This document shows positions 40,467-48,845 of a stretch of DNA of 64,000 bases, piece after piece. The notes under the pieces were generated by a model. That model was not told where the DNA came from and made no database searches. It worked only from the letters and a program-made list of their open reading frames with translations. The stretch lies in NCBI RefSeq assembly GCF_013184075.1, contig NZ_JABEQQ010000002.1:1-64000 (forward strand). Reading direction: 5' to 3'. Made by a program: the position numbers and the translations under genes. The number at the start of each line of letters is the position of its first letter. The stretch's first letter is position 1. Origin of the DNA: Lentilactobacillus kribbianus (GTDB lineage Bacteria; Bacillota; Bacilli; Lactobacillales; Lactobacillaceae).

Positions 40467-40874
40467 ATGAAAGTCAAAACTACCGTAAAAATGGACGGCA
40501 TTAATTCCCGTTTCTCTAAACGTGGTATTGATAAGGCAAAGTATGGCGTATTAGAAAAAATGAAAGCTGATATGAATAAGTTTGTTCCGTACTCACGGCG
40601 CAATGATCGTATTAACTTGCGTGGGTCAGCCACTATCTTAGGTGATAATTCTGGCATTGTTTACAATACTGAATATGCTCGACGAATGTATGAAGGAGAA
40701 ATTATTGACGGACATGGTGGTAAACATCCAATTCATCCATATTCACCGGGATCAAAGCCTAAAATCGGTTGGACTACTCCGGGTACTGGAGATCATTGGG
40801 ACGAAAAAGCCAAGCCACTATTTATTTCTGGTTGGACTGATACGATGAGGAAAGGGTTGAGTAAGTATGGCTAG
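40467..40874 (+). CDS. Minor capsid protein 2-like (neck/tail completion)
   Basis: The 135-aa protein has the family segment MKADMNKFVPYSRRNDRINLRGSA and YNTEYARRMYEGE followed by HPIHPYSPGSKPKIGWT. Phage minor capsid protein 2 genes lie in this order between head closure and tail terminator. It overlaps the next gene by 8 nt. Confidence 0.8.
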   Translation: MKVKTTVKMDGINSRFSKRGIDKAKYGVLEKMKADMNKFVPYSRRNDRINLRGSATILGDNSGIVYNTEYARRMYEGEIIDGHGGKHPIHPYSPGSKPKIGWTTPGTGDHWDEKAKPLFISGWTDTMRKGLSKYG

Positions 40875-41274
40875 AACGCCAAATGATATTCTTGAAAGTT
40901 TGGGAAATGTGATTAGGCAATGCCCTGATTTACCTGATGGCAAGTTTGGTTACATTTACCCAGCTACTCAAAATTTTGTTGGCTTAGAAAAATTACCAAA
41001 TGAACGTTTAATATCCGAAGACATGTTAGGAAACGTAAGAAAACAACTAACGTATGAACTAACAGTTAAATCCAAGGATAATTTGATCCCGCAGCTTAGA
41101 AAGGTTGCGGTTTTTATTTCTGACAATATCAACGAAGTTCAATCAAGTAATGGTTCTTTTGAAATTGTTGAAGATCCTGATATTACCGACCCTGAATTAA
41201 CTTCATGGGACGAAAACTATCGTTATTTCAGCATTGACATTAGTTTACTTGTTGAATTTCAAAATAAAGATTAG
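40867..41274 (+). CDS. Minor capsid protein 3-like / tail terminator
   Basis: The 135-aa protein begins with a helix (TPNDILESLGNVIRQC) and continues as a beta-rich domain (KQLTYELTVKSKDN). It stands directly before the major tail gene, the tail-terminator position. It is translationally coupled to the previous gene. Confidence 0.78.
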   Translation: MARTPNDILESLGNVIRQCPDLPDGKFGYIYPATQNFVGLEKLPNERLISEDMLGNVRKQLTYELTVKSKDNLIPQLRKVAVFISDNINEVQSSNGSFEIVEDPDITDPELTSWDENYRYFSIDISLLVEFQNKD

Positions 41275-41288
41275 GAGAGTGACAAAAT

Positions 41289-42071
41289 ATGGCTTTAACA
41301 CAACGACACTCACGAGGTTACCAAGCTCGTGCCTATATTGACGTAGATGGTAATGTTGACGTTACTAAATTCTATGGTTCAAAATTGCAAGACATTATGT
41401 CTGAACAGTTCCCAGAAGGAACAAATATGAAGCGTTTGGGGAAAGGCATTACTGACTTAACTCCAGCCGCTGCTGAAACTGTTGATACTGAATCCGATAT
41501 GCTAAGTGCTGGGTTCCAAAGCTCCGAAGTTTCAGCCAAAGCGATTACTTACGCATTTACTGGTAATCGTTACATTGGTGACCCTGCCCAAGACTACATC
41601 TTTGATAAGTTTTCTAAATTAGGTAACGAATTAAAGACTGTGGTAGTTATTATTGACCCTGACGGCACTGTTCGAATTGGTGCAGCAACCATTACAACTC
41701 CATTGGGTTATTCTGGTGCTGTTAATGCTAACTCACCAGTTTCATTTACTCTTACCATCGATGGACAACCTTACGTTATTCATACTGATGGTAGTGTTGA
41801 ATGCCAAATTGATTCATTAACTGTCAGTCCAGAAGAACCAAAAGCAGAAGTTGGTGCTACTGTTCAATTAGTTGCAACTATCGCGCCTGAATATGCAACC
41901 AACAACGCCGTTGATTGGTCTGTGCAAGATGAAACTATCGCAACTATTGGCGCTGATGGTCTTTTGACTGGTGTGGCTGCTGGTAAGACTGTGGTTCAAG
42001 TCTTTGCTAAATCTGATGAATCTAAAGTATCTATGATTCCAATCGAAATTACTGCTAAAGCTGGAGCTTAA
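41289..42071 (+). CDS. Major tail protein with C-terminal Ig-like domain
   Basis: Of 260 aa, the tail-tube domain (residues about 1-170) is followed by a bacterial Ig-like (Big_2) domain beginning DSLTVSPEEPKAEVGATVQL, with the typical DETIATIGADGLLTGVAAGK. Such displayed Ig domains are thought to help adsorption by weak sugar binding. AGGAGAG precedes the ATG. A perfect intrinsic terminator follows, unusual inside a late operon. Confidence 0.92.
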   Translation: MALTQRHSRGYQARAYIDVDGNVDVTKFYGSKLQDIMSEQFPEGTNMKRLGKGITDLTPAAAETVDTESDMLSAGFQSSEVSAKAITYAFTGNRYIGDPAQDYIFDKFSKLGNELKTVVVIIDPDGTVRIGAATITTPLGYSGAVNANSPVSFTLTIDGQPYVIHTDGSVECQIDSLTVSPEEPKAEVGATVQLVATIAPEYATNNAVDWSVQDETIATIGADGLLTGVAAGKTVVQVFAKSDESKVSMIPIEITAKAGA

Positions 42072-42092
42072 CTTAATACGTTAAATAAAAAG

Positions 42093-42132
42093 AAAGGGTG
42101 AATAGCTGTTAAAATGCTGTTCACCCTTTTTT
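42093..42132 (+). terminator. Strong terminator inside the tail operon
   Basis: Perfect 10-bp arms AAAGGGTGAA/TTCACCCTTT with a 17-nt loop and T-run lie between the major tail and tail chaperone genes. It would lower expression of downstream tail-tip genes relative to capsid and tube. Confidence 0.88.
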
Positions 42133-42158
42133 CTGTTATACGAAAGGAAATGAAAAAT

Positions 42159-42653
42159 ATGACTGTAATTAATCTTGATAATTTTAAAAAAGCACCAAAA
42201 ACCCAAATCCAATTTAACGGAGTAACTTACAACTTAGTTAATAACTCTGAATTGACTGAACTTGTTCAAATTGCACGTGGCGCACAGGCTAAGATTCTTA
42301 GTAGCCACACTAAGCAGGTAAGTTTAATTGATAAGGCTGAAAACATTACTACTATGGCAAAATACGTTAAGTTTGCTAATGATCATAGCGATGAAATGAT
42401 TAAAGCTACCAAAGAAATTGAAAAGGAAGCTCCAGCTGTTTATATTGATTTCTTCGACAAGGCGTTGCTTGATGAAAACGATCAACCATGTGAAGCTGGC
42501 GAAAAGATTGCAGCGTTTTTTGATGATTATACCTTACTGGCTAGTTTCTTTAATCAAATCGCCGATATGGTAGACAACATTACAGATAGTGCCAACGATT
42601 CATTATCTGAATTAACTAAGAGCGCATATGAAAAAGCCCAAGAAGATGAATAG
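42159..42653 (+). CDS. Tail assembly chaperone (gpG-like)
   Basis: The start at ATG 42159 (10 nt after AAAGGA) gives 164 aa. The soluble, helical, acidic protein in the slot between tail tube and tape measure defines a chaperone for the tape measure. No convincing slippery sequence joins it to the next ORF, so they are probably two separate proteins. Confidence 0.8.
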   Translation: MTVINLDNFKKAPKTQIQFNGVTYNLVNNSELTELVQIARGAQAKILSSHTKQVSLIDKAENITTMAKYVKFANDHSDEMIKATKEIEKEAPAVYIDFFDKALLDENDQPCEAGEKIAAFFDDYTLLASFFNQIADMVDNITDSANDSLSELTKSAYEKAQEDE

Positions 42654-42655
42654 TT

Positions 42656-43291
42656 ATGGACATTGCCAGTCAACACTCTTTAATTGAAACGCCGCTAGAT
42701 AGCATAGTTATCCACGGCAAAAAGTATTTTATTGATTTGAGTTTCGATAATGTTATTCGCTTTTATAACTTGATTGATCCCGATACCTTGAACGAAGAAA
42801 TTATCGTTCGGGCATTTTTTAGTTTGATCCCTAAATTGCCACATGATTTACTTTCGCCTGATGAAATTATTGAATTGCTGGATTATTTGCTGGACTACAT
42901 CAATTACACGCCATATGGCAGTAGCCAAAGCGATGTAGATATTACTGGCGAAGTTATGCACCGTGATAACAACGGCAAGTATTACGATCTAGAACAAGAC
43001 GCAGGCGTTATTTATGCGGCATTTCAAATGTATGCGGGTATTGACCTTTATAAAGAGTTGATGAAGCCACCAAGTGAAAGACTTCATTGGGATAAGTTTC
43101 AATCGCTACTTATGGCAATGCCGGAACAATCCATGTTCAAACAAATTATGTCAATTCGGCAACGTGAACCGTCTAAAGAAGAAATTAAGGACGCTGATTT
43201 TATGGTTTCTCTTAATCGACAAAAGAAGTTTTATGGACTAAAAAACAGTCGTTACGATCGTAATGTAGCTGTTGAAAATTTTGGGAGGTGA
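42656..43291 (+). CDS. Second tail chaperone (Gp15 type)
   Basis: The 211-aa protein starts 2 nt after the previous stop. Features fit the bacteriophage Gp15 family: LDSIVIHGKKYFIDLSFDNV, FFSLIPKLPHDLLSPDE and AAFQMYAGIDLYKE, with a conserved aromatic end. It ends just before the tape measure gene. Confidence 0.82.
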   Translation: MDIASQHSLIETPLDSIVIHGKKYFIDLSFDNVIRFYNLIDPDTLNEEIIVRAFFSLIPKLPHDLLSPDEIIELLDYLLDYINYTPYGSSQSDVDITGEVMHRDNNGKYYDLEQDAGVIYAAFQMYAGIDLYKELMKPPSERLHWDKFQSLLMAMPEQSMFKQIMSIRQREPSKEEIKDADFMVSLNRQKKFYGLKNSRYDRNVAVENFGR

Positions 43292-43295
43292 GTAA

Positions 43296-46200
43296 ATGAA
43301 TAAGGCAGATGGTACAGTTTTAATTTCGCTAGACGTTGAAGATAACGTTAGTTCCGTAATCAATAAGATTAATGATCGTTTTAAAGATCTAGGCAAAGGC
43401 GCTGGCGATGAAATGGAAAAATCCATGAAATCAAATGCCCAAAGAGTAGAAGAGCAAGCAACTAAAACGGCTAAAAACATCGATTCTAGCCTAGGCAAAC
43501 CCGTCAAAGCTAAAGTTACCTTAGACGATCGAGAACTTAAAATAGCCACCAAAGAAAGCGAAAAAGCAATTAAAGAAGTCGCTGGTGACCACGTTTCTAA
43601 AATTGACGTCAAAGGTGATTCGGTTGGCGCCTTTAAAAAGATGAAAAATTATCTTTTTGAATTAACCGGTAAACATGATGTTGAAGTTAATGGCGAGGGG
43701 AATGCCAACGAATATCTTGCCAAGTTAAAAGATAATACCGAAGAAGCAAAGAACAGCGGTTTAAAAATGAAAGATGTTTTTACCGGCACTTTCTTAGGTG
43801 GAGCAGTTCTTCAAGGTATACAAGCAGTTGGGGGATCTTTTGGTGATCTTATTTCTGAAACGTTAGATGCTTCTGATGCGATGGATAAATTTAAAGCTAC
43901 CATGAATGCAGGCGGATTTGGTAAAAAAGAGATACAGGCTGCTAGCAAAGAAGTGCAAAAATATGCTGATGAAACTGTGTATGATTTTGGTGATGTATCT
44001 AATACGACAGCACAATTAGCTGCTAACGGTGTTAAAGGTTACATGAAGCTTACAGAAGCGGCTGGAAATATGAACGCTGTTTTCGGTGGAACTGCTGACA
44101 CTTTCAAATCAGTTGCCATGGTGCTAACTCAAACTGCTGGTGCTGGTAAACTAACCACTGAAAATTGGAATCAGATGGCCGACGCCATTCCCGGTGCATC
44201 TGGGGTACTGCAAAAAGCAATGAAAAAAAATGGTGCTTATACAGGTAATTTTCGTGACGCAATGGAAGCAGGTCAGATCAGTTCTGACGAGTTCAATAAA
44301 GCTATTACCCAATTAGGTATGAACCAAGGTGCTGTAAAAGCAGCTAAATCAACCAAGACATTTGAGGGGGCATTTGGTAGCCTTCAAGCTGAAATAACTG
44401 GTGGAATTCGTAGCATGATTGATGCTTTCGGAAAAAACAAATTAACCGGATCAATTAATTCCGTTACTGGAATGGCCGGAAAATTATTTAAGTCGTTAAC
44501 TAATGGTGTTAAATCTAGTAAACCAGTTATTAATGATTTTGGTAAAATTTTTGGTTCTGCTTTTAGCATAATTGGCAAAACATTAGAAACGTTTGGAAAA
44601 TCATTTAAAGCAAATCTTTTTACACCATTAAGTAGTAAGTCATTAGGCAAAACTTTAGATGGTATATCCAATGGTTTCTCCAAGTTAGCAAAACAGGTTA
44701 AACCAGTTGGTGTAGCCGTAGGCGGGTTAGCTGGGGTTATTGGTGCCGGCATTTTTAGAACGTTTGCTGGATTATTAAAAGGCATTGCTAATGGTTTTGG
44801 AAGCGTCAAGAAAAGTTTTGATGGTAAAGAAATGGGCAAATCAGTTTCTAAGATTGCCGCTGCTTTTAATCAATGGTATGTTGCACTTCGACCCTTAAAT
44901 AAAGCAACGGGTGAACTTATTGGTGTTATCGGCGGTACGGTTATTAAATCGGCGGTTAAGATATTAAGTAGCATTGTTAAAACACTTGGGAATCTCTTTG
45001 GAATTGCTGGAGACGGCAAACATAAAGCTCTCGATACAGTAAGTGACATAATCGGTCATATTGCTAAAAATAAGACTGCTGTTAAGGTTATCAGTGATGC
45101 TATTATTGCTATGATGGCTTACAAAGTTGCTAAGAACGGGTTAAATGTTGTTGACTCTTTATTAAGAGGAATGGTAGGAAGCTATAAAAGTTTAAGAAAT
45201 TTACCGGGATTATTAAAAGCCATTGGCAACACTAAAGTTAAGAGTGGATTAAGTAGTCTTGCTTCAACGGTGCAAAGTATTGGCGGCGGTGCTAAAACCT
45301 TATGGAAAGGCAATCAAGGCGCAAGTGGGAAGGCAATCAAAGCTGGTGGTGCGTCTACCATGGCTAAAACAGTTAATGCCGCCGCTGGTGTTGGTGTAGC
45401 GGCTGACGCTGGACTTGATATTTATAAGGCGTTTAAAGCTAAAAACCCGGAAGGGAAATTCAAGAATGCTGGTAAAGGTATTGGAACGGCTATCGGTGGC
45501 GGCATTGGATTATTCTTTGGTGGTCCAATGGGTGCCATGCTAGGTGCCACATTCGGAAAAGTTATTGGCGGTTGGGGCGGTAAAGCTATTAAGTCATTTA
45601 CTGACGGTTGGAACAAAAAAGGTCGTGACGCTAAACCACCTAAAGGTATTCTACAAAGTGCGGGCTATTATGCTCGTGCTGGTGCTGACGCAGCGTTTAA
45701 ATTCTTTAAAGGACTTGCTAAGTGGTTTAGTCAAAACAAAAAAGTGATTATCACCACACTTATTAACCCCTTTGCGGGATTAGCTACATGGTTTTTATCT
45801 GACACTAAGTTAGGTAAGAGTGTTTCTAAATGGTTTAGTAATGCCTTGAAGAGTGCGCCCAAAGCCATTGGCAAAGGATGGAAGTCGGTAACTAAAGTCA
45901 TTAGCGGTTGGGGTAAGAGTATCGGTAAAATTCTTGTTCCCGTTGGAAAAGCATTTAGTTTGGTTTGGAAAGGCATTGAAATTGGCATTAACACTTTTGT
46001 TAAAGGGCTAAAAATTATTTTGTTAGCTCCTATCGTTTTGATTGCTGCTACCGTAGTAGCCGTTTGGGGCAAAATTAAAAAGCCAGTTATTGCCGTTACT
46101 AATGCAATTACTAAAGTCATTAAGTCAGCGTTCAAAGGGCTTAAGTCATTTACCAAATCCACTTGGAAAGCTATTTCTAAATACATCATTAGTCCAATTC

Positions 46201-48833
46201 AAAGCGCGGTTAAAACTGTAACTAAGACAGTTAAACGTATCGCTTCCGCTGTTCGTGACGTTTTTAATAGTCTTTTGAAATGGGTTAAAAAGACGTGGAA
46301 AAAAATTGGTAATGCGGTAACTGATGTTGCCAAGAGTTTATGGAAGCCAGTCAAAAAGGCGTTTAAACGTGTTGCTGACGGCGTTCATGATGTCTTTAAT
46401 TCATTAGCCAAGTGGGTTAAGAAGATTTGGAAAAAGATTGAAAGCACCATTGTTGATCTTGCTAAATCCATTTGGAAAAATACTAAGAAATGGTTTAACC
46501 GTCTTTCTAACGCTATTCATGATATTTTCAACCCGCTGCTTAAGTGGATTAGAAAAATTTGGAAAAAGATTAAAGACACAATCGAAGATGTTGCTAATTC
46601 AATCTATAAATCTGGTAAAAAGATTTTTGGTAAATTACGTGATTCGATGAAGTCAATCGGTAATTCTATCGCTAAAACTTGGAAGAGTACGTGGAAAGGT
46701 GTTGCTGGTTTCTTTAGTGACATTTGGAAAGGCATTAAAAAGACTGCTCAAGATGGAATCAACGGTGTTATTGGGTTCTTGAATGATGGCATTAAAGGTA
46801 TTGACAAAGTAATCAAAGCATTTGGTGGTAAAAGTAATGCCATCGGTACTATTCCAACTGTTCACTTTGCAACTGGTACTGGTGCCTTTGGTAACTCTCC
46901 TAGACGTGCAATTACTAAGCCAACACCAGCCATTGTTAATGATGGTATGGAATCTGATAATCGTGAATTAATTTTCCGTAGTTCTGGCGCTGTTGAAATG
47001 TTTAACCACAAGAACGCGCAGACGTTGCTTATGCCGGGCGATGAAGTTGCTAGCGCAAGTGAATCGGCTATTATGGCTCCTATGCTTGGAATAGAACATT
47101 TTGCAACTGGTACTGGCGCTTTTGGTGATCTATTAGACAGCTTGCTAGGTGATAACAAGAAAGATAAACAATCTCGTGGCTTTTTAAGTGATGTCACCAG
47201 TAGCATTGGCAAGGCAGTTGGTGGAGCAGCTTCAACCGTTGGTGGTTGGGTTAAATCTGGTTTAAACGGATTAAAGAATCTTTATAACACCGCTAAAAAG
47301 ATCATTGATGATCCGATGAAAGCATTTGCTAGTTCGTTTAAGTTTGGCGGTAAAAAGATTCCCGGTGTTATTCAAAATATTGCAACCGGTAGCGCAAAAA
47401 TGGTAGGCAAAGAAGCCAAAAACTGGTGGGGAAATCTTTGGTCAATGGCAGACTTAGATGGATCAGCCGCTGGCGGAAACTGGTCACATAGTCCGGGGTC
47501 TGGTTGGTCTCATACGGATACTTTTGGTTCTGGTCGTGCTAACGGTACGCATGATGGTAATGACTTTTCAGCTGCACAAGGCACTCCAATTCACGCTGTT
47601 CACGGTGGCAAAGTCACTCGTGTTGGTGGCGCGCCTAGCGGTTGGGGTCCTGTTGGCTATAACATCGTTACTAAAGGCGATGACGGTCAATATGTTATTT
47701 ACCAAGAGTTCGGTCATGCAAGTGACGCCTTTGTTTCTAAGGGCGACACCGTCAAAACTGGTCAAAAGATTGCGAGATTAGGTAATTCTGGTCTTGGAAC
47801 TGGTCCGCATGTCCACATTGGTGTTTCAAAGAATCCACCATTTAATAACAACGGATTGACTACCAGAGGTTGGGAAGACCTTATGAAGATGAGTGGTGGA
47901 TCTTCCGGAGTTTCTAAAAAGAATAAAGGTAAGTCTGATAAGGGTCTTCAAAAGAAGATTAAAGGTCAAGTTGGTGGTAGATTCTTCAAGTTCATTCAAA
48001 AGTTAGCGGATAAATTCGCTCCTAAAGATGACTTTGGGTCTGGTGGCGGTAACTACAACAAGGATATGATCTTAAAAGCAGCTCACGCCATGCACGTTAA
48101 TCCAACTGACGCATTTATTAAAATGTTACAAGCTACTATTCAATCAGAATCAGGTGGGCGAAACATTGTTCAACAGATTCATGATGTGAACTCTGGTGGT
48201 AATGAAGCGCGTGGGATCTTGCAATTTACTCCGGGTACCTTTAATACTTTCGCTGTTAAAGGTCACAAAAACATCATGGATCCATATGATCAGTTGCTGG
48301 CTTTCTTTAATAATAGCGATTGGAAAAATTCAATTGGACACACTAATATTTGGGGAACCAACAAGATTGATTGGCTACATTCTGGTCCTATTGGTCATCG
48401 CCGATTTGCTAATGGTGGTTGGGCTGTTCCCGGATTACTTAATATCTTTGGAGAAGTTCCGGGCGAACCTGAACTTGCAATTAACCCTAAGCGGGCAACT
48501 GCTGACGGTCATATTGCCGAAGCTATTCAAGCCCGTGCCAAAGAAGCTCCTAACAGTTTTTCAGGAAAAATGGCAATGGTAGCAGGCAAAGTTAAACAAG
48601 GATTACCAACCATTTCATCAGTTCCTAACGCAGCTGCAAGAAGTTCTGTTGATACTGAAGCAGAATCTAAACTGGGTCAATTGCTTGATAAATTATCAAA
48701 TGGTACTAGCAATGTTGCGGTCAAAGGCGATGTATTCCTTGATGGCAAAAAAGTCGGAAAGATTATGGATAATCGAAGTAATGAAAAACTTGCGCGGTCT
48801 ATGTATTGGACAGGTCAAGTTGGCAAAGTATAA
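43296..48833 (+). CDS. Tape measure protein with M23 peptidase and transglycosylase domains
   Basis: The 1845-aa protein has an N-terminal coiled region and a tape-measure core around residues 190-360 (WNQMADAIPGASGVLQKAM). A hydrophobic segment lies near 907 (ILLAPIVLIAATVVAVW), and three tandem 44-aa repeats occupy 988-1119. The M23 domain has HDGNDF near 1418 and GPHVHIG near 1503, which give the zinc ligands. A lytic transglycosylase-like domain is near 1615 (QSESGGRN, then GILQFTPGTF). Its length sets tail length, and the enzymes would open peptidoglycan during DNA entry. Confidence 0.93.
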   Translation: MNKADGTVLISLDVEDNVSSVINKINDRFKDLGKGAGDEMEKSMKSNAQRVEEQATKTAKNIDSSLGKPVKAKVTLDDRELKIATKESEKAIKEVAGDHVSKIDVKGDSVGAFKKMKNYLFELTGKHDVEVNGEGNANEYLAKLKDNTEEAKNSGLKMKDVFTGTFLGGAVLQGIQAVGGSFGDLISETLDASDAMDKFKATMNAGGFGKKEIQAASKEVQKYADETVYDFGDVSNTTAQLAANGVKGYMKLTEAAGNMNAVFGGTADTFKSVAMVLTQTAGAGKLTTENWNQMADAIPGASGVLQKAMKKNGAYTGNFRDAMEAGQISSDEFNKAITQLGMNQGAVKAAKSTKTFEGAFGSLQAEITGGIRSMIDAFGKNKLTGSINSVTGMAGKLFKSLTNGVKSSKPVINDFGKIFGSAFSIIGKTLETFGKSFKANLFTPLSSKSLGKTLDGISNGFSKLAKQVKPVGVAVGGLAGVIGAGIFRTFAGLLKGIANGFGSVKKSFDGKEMGKSVSKIAAAFNQWYVALRPLNKATGELIGVIGGTVIKSAVKILSSIVKTLGNLFGIAGDGKHKALDTVSDIIGHIAKNKTAVKVISDAIIAMMAYKVAKNGLNVVDSLLRGMVGSYKSLRNLPGLLKAIGNTKVKSGLSSLASTVQSIGGGAKTLWKGNQGASGKAIKAGGASTMAKTVNAAAGVGVAADAGLDIYKAFKAKNPEGKFKNAGKGIGTAIGGGIGLFFGGPMGAMLGATFGKVIGGWGGKAIKSFTDGWNKKGRDAKPPKGILQSAGYYARAGADAAFKFFKGLAKWFSQNKKVIITTLINPFAGLATWFLSDTKLGKSVSKWFSNALKSAPKAIGKGWKSVTKVISGWGKSIGKILVPVGKAFSLVWKGIEIGINTFVKGLKIILLAPIVLIAATVVAVWGKIKKPVIAVTNAITKVIKSAFKGLKSFTKSTWKAISKYIISPIQSAVKTVTKTVKRIASAVRDVFNSLLKWVKKTWKKIGNAVTDVAKSLWKPVKKAFKRVADGVHDVFNSLAKWVKKIWKKIESTIVDLAKSIWKNTKKWFNRLSNAIHDIFNPLLKWIRKIWKKIKDTIEDVANSIYKSGKKIFGKLRDSMKSIGNSIAKTWKSTWKGVAGFFSDIWKGIKKTAQDGINGVIGFLNDGIKGIDKVIKAFGGKSNAIGTIPTVHFATGTGAFGNSPRRAITKPTPAIVNDGMESDNRELIFRSSGAVEMFNHKNAQTLLMPGDEVASASESAIMAPMLGIEHFATGTGAFGDLLDSLLGDNKKDKQSRGFLSDVTSSIGKAVGGAASTVGGWVKSGLNGLKNLYNTAKKIIDDPMKAFASSFKFGGKKIPGVIQNIATGSAKMVGKEAKNWWGNLWSMADLDGSAAGGNWSHSPGSGWSHTDTFGSGRANGTHDGNDFSAAQGTPIHAVHGGKVTRVGGAPSGWGPVGYNIVTKGDDGQYVIYQEFGHASDAFVSKGDTVKTGQKIARLGNSGLGTGPHVHIGVSKNPPFNNNGLTTRGWEDLMKMSGGSSGVSKKNKGKSDKGLQKKIKGQVGGRFFKFIQKLADKFAPKDDFGSGGGNYNKDMILKAAHAMHVNPTDAFIKMLQATIQSESGGRNIVQQIHDVNSGGNEARGILQFTPGTFNTFAVKGHKNIMDPYDQLLAFFNNSDWKNSIGHTNIWGTNKIDWLHSGPIGHRRFANGGWAVPGLLNIFGEVPGEPELAINPKRATADGHIAEAIQARAKEAPNSFSGKMAMVAGKVKQGLPTISSVPNAAARSSVDTEAESKLGQLLDKLSNGTSNVAVKGDVFLDGKKVGKIMDNRSNEKLARSMYWTGQVGKV
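46257..46652 (+). repeat. Three tandem 132-bp repeats in the tape measure gene
   Basis: Units start at 46257, 46389 and 46521, exactly 132 bp (44 codons) apart. Each encodes a DVFNSLxKWVKKxWKKI-type start. Diverged copies keep Trp, Phe and Lys positions. A change in repeat number would change tail length in fixed steps. Confidence 0.85.
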
Positions 48834-48845
48834 GGGGGTCTAATA

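Noticed and set aside
42600-42660. Programmed frameshift between the two tail chaperone ORFs, as in lambda G/GT
   Set aside because: No X XXY YYZ heptamer in the correct phase was found near the first stop, and the second ORF has its own start 2 nt later.
44384-44839. Long antisense open frames within the tape measure gene and other structural genes
   Set aside because: They lack ribosome sites and protein-like composition and are explained by codon bias of the sense strand.
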